Origin: Lentimicrobium sp.
GTDB taxonomy: Bacteria; Bacteroidota; Bacteroidia; Bacteroidales; Lentimicrobiaceae
Direction of reading: 5' to 3'
Length of the DNA: 64,000 nucleotides
Assembly: GCA_019429275.1 (NCBI GenBank)
Contig: JAHYJC010000017.1
Location: forward strand, 16,529-80,528
In this document: positions 36,658 to 47,081 of the stretch, piece by piece
Numbering within the stretch: the first letter of the stretch is position 1
How the letters are laid out: each line of letters starts with the position of its first letter
Translations under genes and position numbers: made by a program
Notes under the pieces: model-generated
Databases searched by the model: none
Told to the model about the DNA's origin: nothing
What the model saw: only the letters and a program-made list of their open reading frames with translations

Positions 36658-37668
36658 TTATTGATTATCAATATAGTTAAATGATAGCAATATAGATTGA
36701 ACCTGTTTCAACAAAGCCAGTTTTGGTATTCCCGGAGCATATACATATCCATCCAGCGTAATTACCATGTTTTTGCGTTCATCAACAAAAGTATAGCTTA
36801 CGAATGGTCCTCCCATAAAGTCTTTTTTTACCTCCCACAATCCTCGGATTTCGGTGGCATTTTGGTTTTTTAAATTAATTGTACGATGTATGGGTTGCAC
36901 AAACTCATCAGCCACAATCATGTATGAACTATCACTTGGTCCGGGGACGTATAGTTGGGTAAACTGATTTCTGATCGATTTGATTCTTTCAGATTTAAAT
37001 GCTGCTGTATCGGTATAGGGGTAAGAATAAATGAGAATTCCCTGGCTTTCAAGATTGGTTTCACGGCGAATCCAGATAAAGTTATCCTTTTCACTTGCCA
37101 GATAATAGTCGGCCGGCACATCAAGACTTATCCCAAACTTTTTCCCGACTCTTTCTACTGATTGCTTATTTCTTGATTTGCCGTATAATTTTTGCAGACG
37201 CTCAATTTCAGCATTATCGTAGAGGTTAAGTATTTCTTCCTTTCTAGATTCAAAAGATTCTTTGATTCCTTCAACAGTTGCAGCCGATATTTTTACAACC
37301 CGTTGAGGGGTTGCCCATATATCACGACGCAGTTCGGCCAGCGGAGTTTGCCTTGAGCTGTCAATGGTGATAATAAAAACGTTGCGGTGTAGTTTCAGCA
37401 ACCTGCCAAATTCATCTTCCTTAACCTGTATAAGTTTATAAAAGGGCTCAGGTTGAGGCAATCCGGGCACAGGGCCGGCAAATAATGCACGTACCGAATC
37501 TCCGGCCGAACTTTTCCAAAGATTGTTTTCAGAAACCACAATGATTTCAGAAGGTGTTCCGGTTGATGATGATTTTGTTGGTTTCTTTTCCTGATCGCAA
37601 GAAATCAGCAAAACGAAAGAAAAAAATACCAGAAGTGGCAAAATGGTTTTTTTTGCAATTCTTACCAT
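36658..37668 (-). CDS. DUF4837 family lipoprotein
   Basis: 336 residues; lipoprotein signal with lipobox LLISC (Cys ~24). The block SEIIVVSENNLWKS at ~40 and the GPVPGLPQPEPFYKLIQV segment match the Bacteroidota DUF4837 family, as does the length. Function unknown; predicted to be in the periplasm or on the inner face of the outer membrane. It lies 117 bp downstream of the LysM transglycosylase gene on the same strand and could share its transcript. Confidence 0.75.
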   Translation of the reverse strand: MVRIAKKTILPLLVFFSFVLLISCDQEKKPTKSSSTGTPSEIIVVSENNLWKSSAGDSVRALFAGPVPGLPQPEPFYKLIQVKEDEFGRLLKLHRNVFIITIDSSRQTPLAELRRDIWATPQRVVKISAATVEGIKESFESRKEEILNLYDNAEIERLQKLYGKSRNKQSVERVGKKFGISLDVPADYYLASEKDNFIWIRRETNLESQGILIYSYPYTDTAAFKSERIKSIRNQFTQLYVPGPSDSSYMIVADEFVQPIHRTINLKNQNATEIRGLWEVKKDFMGGPFVSYTFVDERKNMVITLDGYVYAPGIPKLALLKQVQSILLSFNYIDNQ

Positions 37669-37785
37669 TGTCTTTATCTGTTTAAGTATGTGAAAAACCT
37701 TGGCGATATCATATTATTGATTATCAGACTTATAACGGTACAAAACGGGCTTTGTTGTGATAAAATCACGGAAATGGTTACTGAA

Positions 37786-39633
37786 TTACGAAACCGGCTG
37801 TACTTTAATTCTTTGACCAGGCCTGATTTTGTGCGAATCTGAAATATTGTTCAGTTTTTTGATATCTTCAACACTCACTCCCTGATGCTTTTGTGCAATT
37901 TTCCATAAAGTATCTCCCTGTTGAATCGTATAATAAACAAAATCATTTTTCCTTGCCGGGGTCGACAAAGGACTGGCTTCGGCCAAAACCGGTTGCCTGA
38001 CCTCTACTTCTCTCTTGCCAACAATCAGATTGGCGCCCGATCTGATGTTGCTTCCACTAATGTTATTCCATACCCTTAGTTTCGAAATGCTTGTATTATA
38101 TTTATCTGCAAGAAGCCCGAGAGATTCTCCTGGTCTTACTTTGTGATACACATTTTCAATTTTGACCAAAACCTTTTCGGTTTTTTGTGCTGAAGTATCT
38201 GTCGGATTTTCCATGGGCAGATTACTTTCCGGAATTGAAGCCAGGATTTCAGGTTTTAATTTTTCAGGTTTTGCAGTGGCCATGGCATTGTTTTGTTCAA
38301 CAACTGGCTTTGGGTTTGTTTTCTTTGCCATGGGTACCTCAAATACCTGCTCAGGTCTTACAATCAACCGCTGCCCTATCTGAATATTGGTTTTCTTGAG
38401 ATGATTCCATCTTTTAAGATCATTTACTGAGCACTTGTACTTATTGGCAATTAATCCCAGATTCTCTCCCTTCTTAACTTTATGATATTCGGCCTGGCTT
38501 ACTGTTTTAGTCAAAGCAAGAATTTCTTCCTTTTCCTTTTCCGATTTGGCCCTGAGCGCATACAATTGAGCCTCGTTGTTCACGAAATCGGGAATACTTT
38601 TTTTCTGTAACCTAAGCGCATAAGGACTTTCATTTGTTGCAGGTATGATTCCCGCCTTAAAAGTCGGATTGAGGAATGCCAGTTCTTCATCCGGAATATT
38701 CAGCATGGTTGATATCTGGTTAAACGACAAAACATCTTTTACTAAAACTGTATCTATTTCATAATGATGATAAAGCGGTTGAATAGGTCTTAGGTTGTGC
38801 TCTGCTGCATATGACATTACATAATTTACAGCAATAAAAGCAGGTACATAACCCCGGGTTTCGAGGGGCAAAAACGGCCTGATTTGCCAGAAATCTCTTT
38901 TTCCACCCGATCGGCGGATTGCTTTATTTACATTACCGGCACCAGAATTGTATGCTGCCAAAACAAGAAACCAGTCATCGTAGATTTTGTAAAGATCGCG
39001 CATATGCTCACAGGCTGCAATGGTTGATTTAAGCGGATCGCGCCTATCATCTACAAGAGAAGTTACATTAAGGTTATAGGCTTTCCCGGTTCCATACATA
39101 AACTGCCATAAACCAGTGGCTCCTACCCTCGACTTAGCCATTGGATTCAGTGCCGATTCAACAATGGCCAGATATTTCAGTTCCAAAGGCATGTCAAACC
39201 GGTCGAGGTGTTCCTCAAACATCGGAAAATATATCTGAGCCAGTCCCATAACCCGTTGCATATGCCCGCGTTTTTTTATGGCGTACATTTCAATATAATC
39301 TCTTACATATTGATTATAGGTAAATTCTATAGAAGATCCGACCCGTAACTTTTTTAAGCGGTTGTAATAAACAGAATCAGCGTAAACCGGCACATAGCCC
39401 GGCTCAAAGCCAAATATATTTTTAATTTCTTCGGCGGTTGCACATTCAAATCCTTCGAAATACTTCAGATTAGCCAGGCTGTCGAGCGATGCCGCAATAA
39501 AATCATCCGTTACAAACTCAAAAACCGATTGGGTGGTGTCGGAAAATGGTTCGGTATTTTGGCTAAATAGCGGAAATGAAGAGTGAATAAAAAGAACAAA
39601 AAATAAGCTGCTTAAAAGTTTTGAAATATTCAT
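37786..39633 (-). CDS. LysM lytic transglycosylase (MltD-like)
   Basis: 615 residues from ATG 39633, where the signal peptide (ending PLFSQ) begins; the frame stays open 27 bp further upstream. Lytic transglycosylase domain (~100-270) with catalytic Glu in AIVESALNP, then ATGLWQFMYGTG and AYNSGAGNVNKA. Three LysM domains follow, at ~390-435, ~500-545 and ~565-612 (the last ends GQRIKVQPVS). MltD-like architecture: cleaves glycan strands while the LysM units bind peptidoglycan. Periplasmic. Second lytic transglycosylase of the window. Confidence 0.92.
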   Translation of the reverse strand: MNISKLLSSLFFVLFIHSSFPLFSQNTEPFSDTTQSVFEFVTDDFIAASLDSLANLKYFEGFECATAEEIKNIFGFEPGYVPVYADSVYYNRLKKLRVGSSIEFTYNQYVRDYIEMYAIKKRGHMQRVMGLAQIYFPMFEEHLDRFDMPLELKYLAIVESALNPMAKSRVGATGLWQFMYGTGKAYNLNVTSLVDDRRDPLKSTIAACEHMRDLYKIYDDWFLVLAAYNSGAGNVNKAIRRSGGKRDFWQIRPFLPLETRGYVPAFIAVNYVMSYAAEHNLRPIQPLYHHYEIDTVLVKDVLSFNQISTMLNIPDEELAFLNPTFKAGIIPATNESPYALRLQKKSIPDFVNNEAQLYALRAKSEKEKEEILALTKTVSQAEYHKVKKGENLGLIANKYKCSVNDLKRWNHLKKTNIQIGQRLIVRPEQVFEVPMAKKTNPKPVVEQNNAMATAKPEKLKPEILASIPESNLPMENPTDTSAQKTEKVLVKIENVYHKVRPGESLGLLADKYNTSISKLRVWNNISGSNIRSGANLIVGKREVEVRQPVLAEASPLSTPARKNDFVYYTIQQGDTLWKIAQKHQGVSVEDIKKLNNISDSHKIRPGQRIKVQPVS

Positions 39634-39905
39634 TGACCGATGTTTTGTGTCAGAAAACAATTTTACAAACTTGTCGGCTTTATCTGAATATCCACAGTAA
39701 AAGCCTGATAATCTGCCTGATAACTGAAATTAAAATTTTCTTCCCTGAAGTGAAAAAATTGTCCCGTTGCAAAAATAAGTTATAAAAACAAAATATGGCT
39801 TGTTTTTAAAACTTTATAAGTCAATAACTTTTTAATCAGATCATTCCTGGAAATGGACACTATTAGAGGGCAGTGCCTGATAATTGCTCACATCAATTTC
39901 GTGCA

Positions 39906-41255
39906 TCAGAGTTTGCCGGAATTCATCAAGCGATAAATTGTGGTTTTGCCAATTTTGAGCTTGTCGGCTACAAGACGCACCCTATTGTTGTATTTTTTCA
40001 GAAAGTAATTAATTATCTTTAGGTTATACTCTTCCAATGTATTTTCTTCAAAAAGAAAGTCTTTTGTAAAACCAGCAGTACTGAAGGTAATGTCATTTTC
40101 TTCGATTACATCAGTATTTGTCATTACCGCCGAAAGTTCCATTATGGCTTTGAGCTCTCTCACATTCCCAGGAAATGAATATTTTTGAATTTTTTCGATT
40201 GCTTTTGGTGAAATTGAAAGTTTGCCCATTTTGTTTTTCTGACAAAATTCATCCACAAAGAATCTTGCAAGTATGGCAATATCGCTTCCCCGTTCTCGTA
40301 GTGGGGGTAAATGAATGGGAAGCCCAAGCAACCTGTAGTACAGGTCTTCACGAAACTCACCTTTGCGCACGAGCTCCTGCAGGTTTTTGTGAGTCGCCAC
40401 TATTACCCTGACATCCAGTTTAATGGTTTCATTACCACCAACTCTTGCCAGTTCTTCTTCCTGAAGCACCCTGAGCAATTTAGACTGCATGTTCAAATCC
40501 ATATCGCCAATTTCATCAAGGAAAATTGTTCCGTGATTGGCTTCTTCAAAACGCCCTATCCGCCTGTTGTTAGCTCCGGTAAACGAACCCTTTTCGTGTC
40601 CGAACATCTCGCTTTCGATGAGTTCTCCGGGTATGGCTGTTACATTTACCGGCACAAACGGTTTTTTGCGTCTCGACGAGGCATGATGAATTGATTTGGC
40701 GACCAGTTCTTTGCCGGTTCCGGTTTCGCCATAAATGGAAACAGTGATGTTGGTTCTTGCAGCCTTACCAATGAGCGTAAAAACCTGATGAATGGCCTGA
40801 CTGTTTCCTTTAATCAGCGTGTTGACTTCGTATTTACGTCCGATTTCTGCTTCCAGAGAGGCTATTTTCTGCTTAAGTTGCACATTTTCACGAATGTTTT
40901 TGGCAATGTTCCACATTCGTTCCTTGGTATCCTGATCTTTCAGAATATAATCATAGGCTCCTTTCTTCAACAATTCAATGGCTGTTGCCACATCCTGATG
41001 TCCGGAAACAATTATTACTGTGGTATCGGAATTAAATTCTCTGATTTGTTTCAAAGCTTCAAGCCCGTTCATATCGGGCAGATTGTAATCGAGTGATATG
41101 AGGGCCGGATTTTTATACAGGTTTTTGATCAGACTTTTACCATCAGGAAAGATTTCTACCTCATAATCAGGATTTAGTGTGAGATGATGTGAAACTATTT
41201 TCGCAAATACGATATCATCTTCAGCAATAAAAATTCTAAAAGGTTCCGAGGCCAT
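39906..41255 (-). CDS. Orphan NtrC-family sigma-54-dependent response regulator
   Basis: 449 residues. Receiver (8-120) with Asp56 in LISLDYNLPD, AAA+ domain (~145-375) with GETGTGKE Walker A, GSFTGA loop and IFLDEIGDM Walker B, and a short Fis-type HTH at the end (VADKLKIGKTTIYRLM). No histidine kinase gene adjoins it, so the partner is encoded elsewhere; the kinase at 15.7 kb is a possible but unsupported candidate. It is related to, but clearly diverged from, the regulator at 17.8 kb. Confidence 0.92.
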   Translation of the reverse strand: MASEPFRIFIAEDDIVFAKIVSHHLTLNPDYEVEIFPDGKSLIKNLYKNPALISLDYNLPDMNGLEALKQIREFNSDTTVIIVSGHQDVATAIELLKKGAYDYILKDQDTKERMWNIAKNIRENVQLKQKIASLEAEIGRKYEVNTLIKGNSQAIHQVFTLIGKAARTNITVSIYGETGTGKELVAKSIHHASSRRKKPFVPVNVTAIPGELIESEMFGHEKGSFTGANNRRIGRFEEANHGTIFLDEIGDMDLNMQSKLLRVLQEEELARVGGNETIKLDVRVIVATHKNLQELVRKGEFREDLYYRLLGLPIHLPPLRERGSDIAILARFFVDEFCQKNKMGKLSISPKAIEKIQKYSFPGNVRELKAIMELSAVMTNTDVIEENDITFSTAGFTKDFLFEENTLEEYNLKIINYFLKKYNNRVRLVADKLKIGKTTIYRLMNSGKL

Positions 41256-41360
41256 ATTGTCTGGAGTATTTGATGTCTAAATTACAAAAAAATCAATTTG
41301 GGCTTACCTCTGCAGTGTACAAGATAAATTCGTAGGAATGGCTATGGGGGTATCATCAAT

Positions 41361-42353
41361 TCAATGGCCTTCGTGGTTACCTGTGTAGGTTTTCCTTATC
41401 TGATCCAATATTTCTTCTATTTCATGTTGTCCGGAAGCAAGCATCAGTTTCATCCTGAAGGGTTTAAAATCGGGCAGTGCTTTAAAATAACGGGAATAAT
41501 GCTTCCTCATTTCGAGCACCGCAGTTCTTTCGCCTTTCCATAAAACCGATTCGCTGAGATGAAGGCGACAAATCTTCAGCTTCTCTTCAATTCCCGGGTC
41601 AGAGGGCTCTGTCCGGCCATCCAAATATTTTCTTATGTTATTAAATATCCAAGGATTACCAATCGCTGCCCGGCCTAGCATAATGCCATCGACGTAGGTT
41701 TGTTCAAGCATTGCCCTTGCCGAAGGTCCATCAACTATATCGCCATTACCAATGATGGGAATTTGTATTCCCGATTGCCTTTTCACTTCCCCAATCAGCG
41801 ACCAATTGGCTTGTCCGCTGTACATCTGGGCGCGGGTGCGGCCATGGATGGTAAGGGCCTGTATGCCAGCATCCTGAAGCCACAGTGCAAGCTGAACAAT
41901 GGGTTTTGAGCTTTCGTCCCAACCCAGCCTGGTCTTTGCCGTAACCGGCAACGAAACGGCATTTACAACCGATTCTGAGATTTTGAGCATTAACGGAAGA
42001 TCCTGCAGCAATGCTGCTCCGCCACCCTTGTTCACAATTTTACGAACCGGACAACCAAAATTAAGGTCAATAAAATCGGGGCCGGCTTGTTCAGCAACTT
42101 TTGCTGCATTAACCATCGCTTCAACATTATTTCCAAAAATCTGTATGCCCACAGGCCTCTCATCCTCAGAAAAATTCATTTTTTTTAAGCTGCCTGCAAT
42201 GTCTCTAATAAGCCCTTCGGAAGATATAAATTCCGTAACCACGGCATCGGCCCCCAACTGCCTGCATATCCGCCGGAATGGGGGATCGGTTATATCCTCC
42301 ATCGGAGCCAGAAACAGCGGGCAATAGCCAAGCTCAACGTCGCCAATTTTCAT
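41361..42353 (-). CDS. dusB: tRNA-dihydrouridine synthase B
   Basis: 330 residues from ATG 42353. The open frame runs 252 bp further upstream, but that part overlaps the divergent CPBP gene and has no Dus similarity. FMN-dependent TIM barrel: FLAPMEDITDPPFR start, catalytic Cys in NFGCPVRKI, TAKTRLGW, ALTIHGRTRAQMYSG and GNGDI for FMN phosphate binding. Reduces uridine to dihydrouridine in tRNA D-loops. Confidence 0.93.
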   Translation of the reverse strand: MKIGDVELGYCPLFLAPMEDITDPPFRRICRQLGADAVVTEFISSEGLIRDIAGSLKKMNFSEDERPVGIQIFGNNVEAMVNAAKVAEQAGPDFIDLNFGCPVRKIVNKGGGAALLQDLPLMLKISESVVNAVSLPVTAKTRLGWDESSKPIVQLALWLQDAGIQALTIHGRTRAQMYSGQANWSLIGEVKRQSGIQIPIIGNGDIVDGPSARAMLEQTYVDGIMLGRAAIGNPWIFNNIRKYLDGRTEPSDPGIEEKLKICRLHLSESVLWKGERTAVLEMRKHYSRYFKALPDFKPFRMKLMLASGQHEIEEILDQIRKTYTGNHEGH

Positions 42354-42417
42354 GCTTTTCTTTTGTGTTTGCGATTTTATTGTAATTTCACACAAATTAA
42401 CAAAATAAAAATCAGGA

Positions 42418-43350
42418 ATGAGACTGCCACCGGTTTTCTCCGGAATTTCACCTGCCGGACAATTGCTTTTGCTTATTCTACTGGTGCTGGTCGGAGCCAT
42501 ATTTTCAATAATTTTAGCCATAGGCGTCTCGTATATTCTTTGGGGGTCTGAAATATTATCCATGGCTACCTCGACAGATGGAAAAAATCTTGATTTTATC
42601 CGCACTTTTCAAATCATCAATCAGATTGGAATTTTTGTTCTGCCTCCTTTGCTTTTTGGCGCACTGGTAACTAAAAGTGCTAATGTGTTTCTGAACCTTA
42701 AAAAACCCGGATTTCTGCATGTAATTGCTGCAATTGCAATAATCATTGCAGTTGCGCCTGTTATCAATTTCCTTGTTCAGTGGAACGAAGGATTATCTCT
42801 CCCCGCCAGCTTCAAAGCCATTGAAAATTGGATGCGAAATTCTGAAGAGACCGCCACCCGACTTACTGAACAGTTTCTAAATGCTTCAAAGCCACAGGAT
42901 CTTTTTGTAAATCTCCTGATGATAGGCATTCTACCTGCCCTTGGCGAGGAGCTGCTTTTCAGGTCAGCCCTGATTGGCATTCTGCGCAAAATGTTTAAGA
43001 GCGTTCACTGGCCGGTAATTATCTCTGCACTTATTTTCAGCGCTTTTCATCTTCAGTTTTTTGGTTTTGTACCGCGCTTTGTGCTGGGAATATTGTTGGG
43101 CTACCTTTTAGTCTGGTCAGGATCGGTCTGGGTTCCAATAATGGCTCATTTTGTCAATAACTCAACCATTGTTGTGGTTTCCTGGTTATATGAAAATAAG
43201 TTCATCAATACAGGACTTGAAGATTTTGAGAATTTTGGATCATGGACCGCCCTGCTGCTTTCGTTGCTGGTTTCGGGTGCAATTCTGCTGTGGGTTTACC
43301 GGACTCGTGCATCAGGATTGAAGCCGGAAAATTCAACTTCAGTCATTTAA
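42418..43350 (+). CDS. CPBP family intramembrane glutamic endopeptidase
   Basis: 310 residues with about eight TM segments. The Abi/CPBP motifs are intact: [11 protein letters not shown] (EExxxR) near residue 180, FSAFHLQFF (FxxxH) near 213 and HFVNNS (HxxxN) near 245. Membrane protease of the Rce1/CAAX-protease superfamily; in bacteria these are linked to bacteriocin immunity or regulated proteolysis, but no bacteriocin gene is nearby. Divergent from dusB, 64 bp apart. Confidence 0.9.
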   Translation: MRLPPVFSGISPAGQLLLLILLVLVGAIFSIILAIGVSYILWGSEILSMATSTDGKNLDFIRTFQIINQIGIFVLPPLLFGALVTKSANVFLNLKKPGFLHVIAAIAIIIAVAPVINFLVQWNEGLSLPASFKAIENWMRNSEETATRLTEQFLNASKPQDLFVNLLMIGILPALGEELLFRSALIGILRKMFKSVHWPVIISALIFSAFHLQFFGFVPRFVLGILLGYLLVWSGSVWVPIMAHFVNNSTIVVVSWLYENKFINTGLEDFENFGSWTALLLSLLVSGAILLWVYRTRASGLKPENSTSVI

Positions 43351-43374
43351 ATAACCCGATTCATCATATTTTAA

Positions 43375-43382
43375 TAATTTTG
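43375..43382 (+). promoter_or_regulatory. -7 promoter element of cysS
   Basis: TAATTTTG, exact TAnnTTTG, 18 nt upstream of the chosen cysS ATG. It supports that start rather than one inside the CPBP gene. Confidence 0.5.
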
Positions 43383-43400
43383 CCTGACAAAAATTATTTC

Positions 43401-44870
43401 ATGGAAAACAAGTTATATCTATACAATACCCTCAGCCGGAAAAAGGAATTGTTTGAGCCCATCAATGCTCCCCATGTAGGAATGTATGTATGCGGGCCTA
43501 CTGTTTACGGCGATGGCCACCTGGGTCATGCTCGCCCGGCCATTACTTTTGATCTTGTTTTCCGTTACCTGAAGCACCTGGGCTACAAAGTGCGCTATGT
43601 ACGGAATATTACCGATGTCGGGCATCTTGAAAATGATGCCGATGCCGGCGAAGATAAAATTGCAAAAAAAGCACGCATCGAGCAGCTCGAACCCATGGAA
43701 GTGGTTCAATATTTTACCGAGCGCTACCATAAAAATATGGTGCAGTTAAATGTGCTCAGTCCCAGCATTGAGCCACGGGCATCGGGCCACATCATTGAGC
43801 AAATGAGCATGATCGACAGCATTTTCGAATCAGGCATGGCTTATGAAAGCAATGGATCTGTTTATTTTGATGTTGAAAAATACAACAAACAATACCATTA
43901 TGGTAAACTTTCGGGTCGTGTGCTTGAAGATCTGATGACCAACACCCGAGATCTGGAGGGGCAGGATGAAAAACGCAATCCTTTTGATTTTGCTTTGTGG
44001 AAAAAAGCCCAACCTGAGCACATTATGCGGTGGCCTTCACGCTGGAGCGATGGTTTCCCAGGTTGGCATCTTGAGTGTTCTGCAATGAGTGCACGTTATC
44101 TTGGTGAAACTTTCGATATTCACGGCGGTGGCATGGACCTGCTTTTCCCTCATCATGAGTCTGAAATTGCGCAAAGTGTAGCTGCCAATCACACCGAACC
44201 AGTGAAATACTGGATGCACAACAATATGATCACCATCAACGGACAAAAAATGGGAAAATCTTTGGGTAATTTTATCACGCTCAACGAATTTTTCAGCGGA
44301 GATCATAAATCGCTTGCACAGGCTTACAGCCCGATGACCATCCGGTTTTTTATTCTTCAGGCGCAGTATCGCAGCACACTCGATTTCTCGAACGAAGCCT
44401 TGCAGGGCGCTGAAAAGGGACTAATCAGACTTATGAATGCATGGTTGACCCTTGATAAACTTAAGGCTTCCGAAAAATCGACAGCTGAAGTTGCATCAGT
44501 CCGCAACAGCTGCTACGAAGCCATGAACGATGATTTTAACAGCCCCATGGTGATTGCCAGTCTGTTTGAGGCGGTAAGGATTATCAATTCAGTTAATGAT
44601 GGAAAAGAAAGTCTTTCGGCGGCCGATCTTCAATCGCTGCGCGAAACCTTCAATACATTTATGGGCGATATTCTCGGCCTGAAACACGAGGAAGCCGCTT
44701 CAGCCGGCAATGAAACCGTTGAAAACCTGATGGGACTGATTCTTGATCTCAGAAAAAATGCCAAAACAGCCAAAGACTTTGCCACTGCCGATAAAATCAG
44801 GGACGAACTGGCAAAATCAGGCATCGCGTTAAAAGATACAAAAGACGGCGCCACTTGGACAATGGATTAA
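43401..44870 (+). CDS. cysS: Cysteinyl-tRNA synthetase
   Basis: 489 residues from ATG 43401; the open frame extends to 43242 inside the CPBP gene, but those 53 residues lack CysRS character. Class I synthetase: zinc Cys in [17 protein letters not shown] (HIGH variant HLGH), [24 protein letters not shown] zinc ligands and KMGKSLGNF for KMSKS. Typical length. Charges tRNA-Cys. Confidence 0.97.
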   Translation: MENKLYLYNTLSRKKELFEPINAPHVGMYVCGPTVYGDGHLGHARPAITFDLVFRYLKHLGYKVRYVRNITDVGHLENDADAGEDKIAKKARIEQLEPMEVVQYFTERYHKNMVQLNVLSPSIEPRASGHIIEQMSMIDSIFESGMAYESNGSVYFDVEKYNKQYHYGKLSGRVLEDLMTNTRDLEGQDEKRNPFDFALWKKAQPEHIMRWPSRWSDGFPGWHLECSAMSARYLGETFDIHGGGMDLLFPHHESEIAQSVAANHTEPVKYWMHNNMITINGQKMGKSLGNFITLNEFFSGDHKSLAQAYSPMTIRFFILQAQYRSTLDFSNEALQGAEKGLIRLMNAWLTLDKLKASEKSTAEVASVRNSCYEAMNDDFNSPMVIASLFEAVRIINSVNDGKESLSAADLQSLRETFNTFMGDILGLKHEEAASAGNETVENLMGLILDLRKNAKTAKDFATADKIRDELAKSGIALKDTKDGATWTMD

Positions 44871-44940
44871 TCGCAGGAAATAATCATCCTCCAATATTTA
44901 AATTTTTGCAAGAGAAACCAATCACTTTTAATCCAACAAT

Positions 44941-46629
44941 ATGAAAAAGCACATTAATTTTCTGCTGCTATTATCCATTGCCATTGTGATGGGCACCGGA
45001 TGCAGCAACAAAACCGAAAAAATGGAACAGGAACTCAAAACGTTTATCTCAGAATGGGAGGCGAAAGTTGAACCCCTTCAGAAAGAAGCTGCTCTAGCTT
45101 ACTGGAATGCCTCAATTTCAGGAAAAGATGAGGATTATTCAAAATCAGAACAACTGCAGTTTCAGGTAAGCAGCATATTCACAAACAAGGAAGATTTTGA
45201 ACTGCTCAAAAAAATAAAAGACTCCGGTGCGGTCACAGATACTTTGCTCAAACGACAACTCGAAGTACTTTACACAGGCTATCTGAGCAATCAGATTGAC
45301 ACGGTACTTTTGGCCAAACGAATCAATATGGAAGTTGAAGTAGAAAAAAAGTATTCGAATTTCCGTGCAGAAGTTAATGGCAATAAGCTCAGCGACAATG
45401 AGGTAGAAGAAGTTCTGAAGAATTCAGTGAACAGCGATGAACTACGTGCAGCATGGGAGGGCCACAAGAAAATTGGTCCTGTTGTTGCCAATGATGTAAT
45501 TGAGCTTGTAAAACTGCGCAATGAAATTGCCGGCAGTCTGGGATTTAAAAACTTTCATGCAATGAGCCTTGAGCTCAGCGAACAGAATCCCGATGAAATC
45601 AGCAAACTTTTCGATGAACTCGATCTGCTTACCCGCGATGCTTTTGCCGGTTTAAAGGGGGAGATTGATACCTATCTGGCCAACAGGCTCAATATCAGCA
45701 AGGAAGAGCTGATGCCATGGCATTACCAGAACCGTTTCTTTCAGGAAGCACCCGCCATTTACAGTGTTGACCTCGATAAATATTATAGCGGTCAGAACAT
45801 TGAAAAACTGACAGCAGATTATTATACCAGTATTGGCCTCGAAATAAACGACATGCTTGCTGCCAGTGATTTGTATGAAAAACCCGGGAAGAACCAACAT
45901 GCATATTGTATTGATATTGATAATGCCGGAGATGTGCGCATCCTTTGCAACATAAAGCCCAATTACAACTGGATGAACACCATGATGCATGAATTTGGCC
46001 ATGGGGTTTATGATAAGTATATCGACAGGGATTTGCCTTTCAGCTTAAGAAATCCAGCCCATACCTTTACCACTGAATCAATTGCAATGATCTTTGGTCG
46101 CATGGCTTCAAACCCGCAATGGATGATGGATCTCGGACTTATTGACGAAGCCGAAAAGGCAAAAATTGCGGAAGATACATACCGCGTGCTTCGCCTTGAG
46201 CAGCTGACATTCAGCCGTTGGGCGCAGGTAATGTATCGCTTCGAAAAAGCCATGTACGAAAACCCTGAGCAGGATCTGAACGCGGTTTGGTGGGATCTGG
46301 TGGAAAGGTATCAGATGATCCGTCGCCCCGTAGGCCGCAATGAACCCGACTGGGCAACGAAAATTCATGTAGCCACTTTCCCGTGTTATTATCACAATTA
46401 CCTGCTGGGAGAACTGCTGGCATCGCAACTCAACCATTACATCACCGCAAATATTGTTAAGTCCGACGATTTCCGCTACCAGAGTTTCTATGGAAACAAG
46501 GAAGCCGGACAGTACCTGACCAATAAGGTATTTAAACCCGGTGCACGTATGTACTGGAACGACATGATTGAAAATGCAACCGGAGAAAAACTTACGGCAC
46601 GATATTATGCTGATCAGTTTGTGAATTAG
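44941..46629 (+). CDS. M2/M3-like zinc metallopeptidase lipoprotein
   Basis: 562 residues. Lipoprotein signal with Cys near residue 21 (GTGCSNK). The zinc site is MMHEFGHGVYDK near residue 350 (HEXXH), with TFTTESIAMIFGR supplying the downstream Glu, as in gluzincins of the M2 (ACE-like) and M3 (oligopeptidase) families. Mostly helical N-terminal region, coiled-coil-like around 20-170. Predicted to degrade peptides in the periplasm or at the outer membrane. It has a strong terminator and a separate start region, so it is probably monocistronic. Confidence 0.85.
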   Translation: MKKHINFLLLLSIAIVMGTGCSNKTEKMEQELKTFISEWEAKVEPLQKEAALAYWNASISGKDEDYSKSEQLQFQVSSIFTNKEDFELLKKIKDSGAVTDTLLKRQLEVLYTGYLSNQIDTVLLAKRINMEVEVEKKYSNFRAEVNGNKLSDNEVEEVLKNSVNSDELRAAWEGHKKIGPVVANDVIELVKLRNEIAGSLGFKNFHAMSLELSEQNPDEISKLFDELDLLTRDAFAGLKGEIDTYLANRLNISKEELMPWHYQNRFFQEAPAIYSVDLDKYYSGQNIEKLTADYYTSIGLEINDMLAASDLYEKPGKNQHAYCIDIDNAGDVRILCNIKPNYNWMNTMMHEFGHGVYDKYIDRDLPFSLRNPAHTFTTESIAMIFGRMASNPQWMMDLGLIDEAEKAKIAEDTYRVLRLEQLTFSRWAQVMYRFEKAMYENPEQDLNAVWWDLVERYQMIRRPVGRNEPDWATKIHVATFPCYYHNYLLGELLASQLNHYITANIVKSDDFRYQSFYGNKEAGQYLTNKVFKPGARMYWNDMIENATGEKLTARYYADQFVN

Positions 46630-46650
46630 GATAACTTCATTCTTGATTAT

Positions 46651-46682
46651 AAAAGCCGGTCTTTAAAGGGTCGGCTTTTTTT
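46651..46682 (+). terminator. Terminator after the M2/M3-like peptidase
   Basis: AAAAGCCG (46651-46658) pairs with CGGCTTTT (46672-46679), then a T run. 22 bp past the stop codon. Confidence 0.8.
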
Positions 46683-46921
46683 ATCAAAACGATATAGCAG
46701 AGCGGGGCGATGAGCCTACCGAACCGAAAATGCCTAATTTCAGTGGGTCTGACATTTTCAGATGATATTTGTTAACTTGAGTATTTTAGAAAAAAATTGG
46801 CTTTGATTATTCGGATCATTTATCGTAAATTTAAGGCGATTAAAAATTGATATTTATTTATTACTATGACCTTGCTCCAAAAATACTTATACAAATCACA
46901 TAAACACCTGAATATTAGGTA

Positions 46922-46952
46922 TTTAGCGGGGGGGGTATAATACATTTATTTG
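46922..46952 (+). promoter_or_regulatory. Possible promoter with G8 in its spacer
   Basis: TTTAG at 46922-46926 and TTTATTTG at 46945-46952 could be -33 and -7 elements for the T9SS cargo gene at 47082. The G8 homopolymer (46928-46935) lies between them. Both boxes are imperfect, and the leader would be about 130 nt. Confidence 0.3.
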
Positions 46953-47081
46953 CACATCCACACCATATATGCTATATTGCTCTTTATGGCAATTTGCCGG
47001 TGAAGGATGTGCCTCCATAGATTTATTCTTTCATTTCTGAGATACAATACATTGAAATTATAACAGTTTAAAACAAGCAAA

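Larger units (their letters stand above)
46630..47081 (+). other. Intergenic region with terminator and G8 tract
   Basis: 452 bp. It begins with the terminator above and then becomes AT-rich without a recognisable gene. A run of eight G (46928-46935) lies in the likely promoter area of the next gene. No RNA gene or repeat seen. Confidence 0.6.

Noticed and set aside
42354..42605. N-terminal extension of dusB
   Set aside because: The extra 84 codons overlap the divergent CPBP gene and carry no Dus sequence; ATG 42353 is right at the family start.
43242..43400. N-terminal extension of cysS
   Set aside because: Overlaps the 3' end of the CPBP gene; a promoter element lies after it and CysRS similarity begins at 43401.
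45652..46002. 116-codon antisense ORF in the M2/M3-like peptidase gene
   Set aside because: Fully inside a gene with clear motifs on the other strand; no independent coding evidence.
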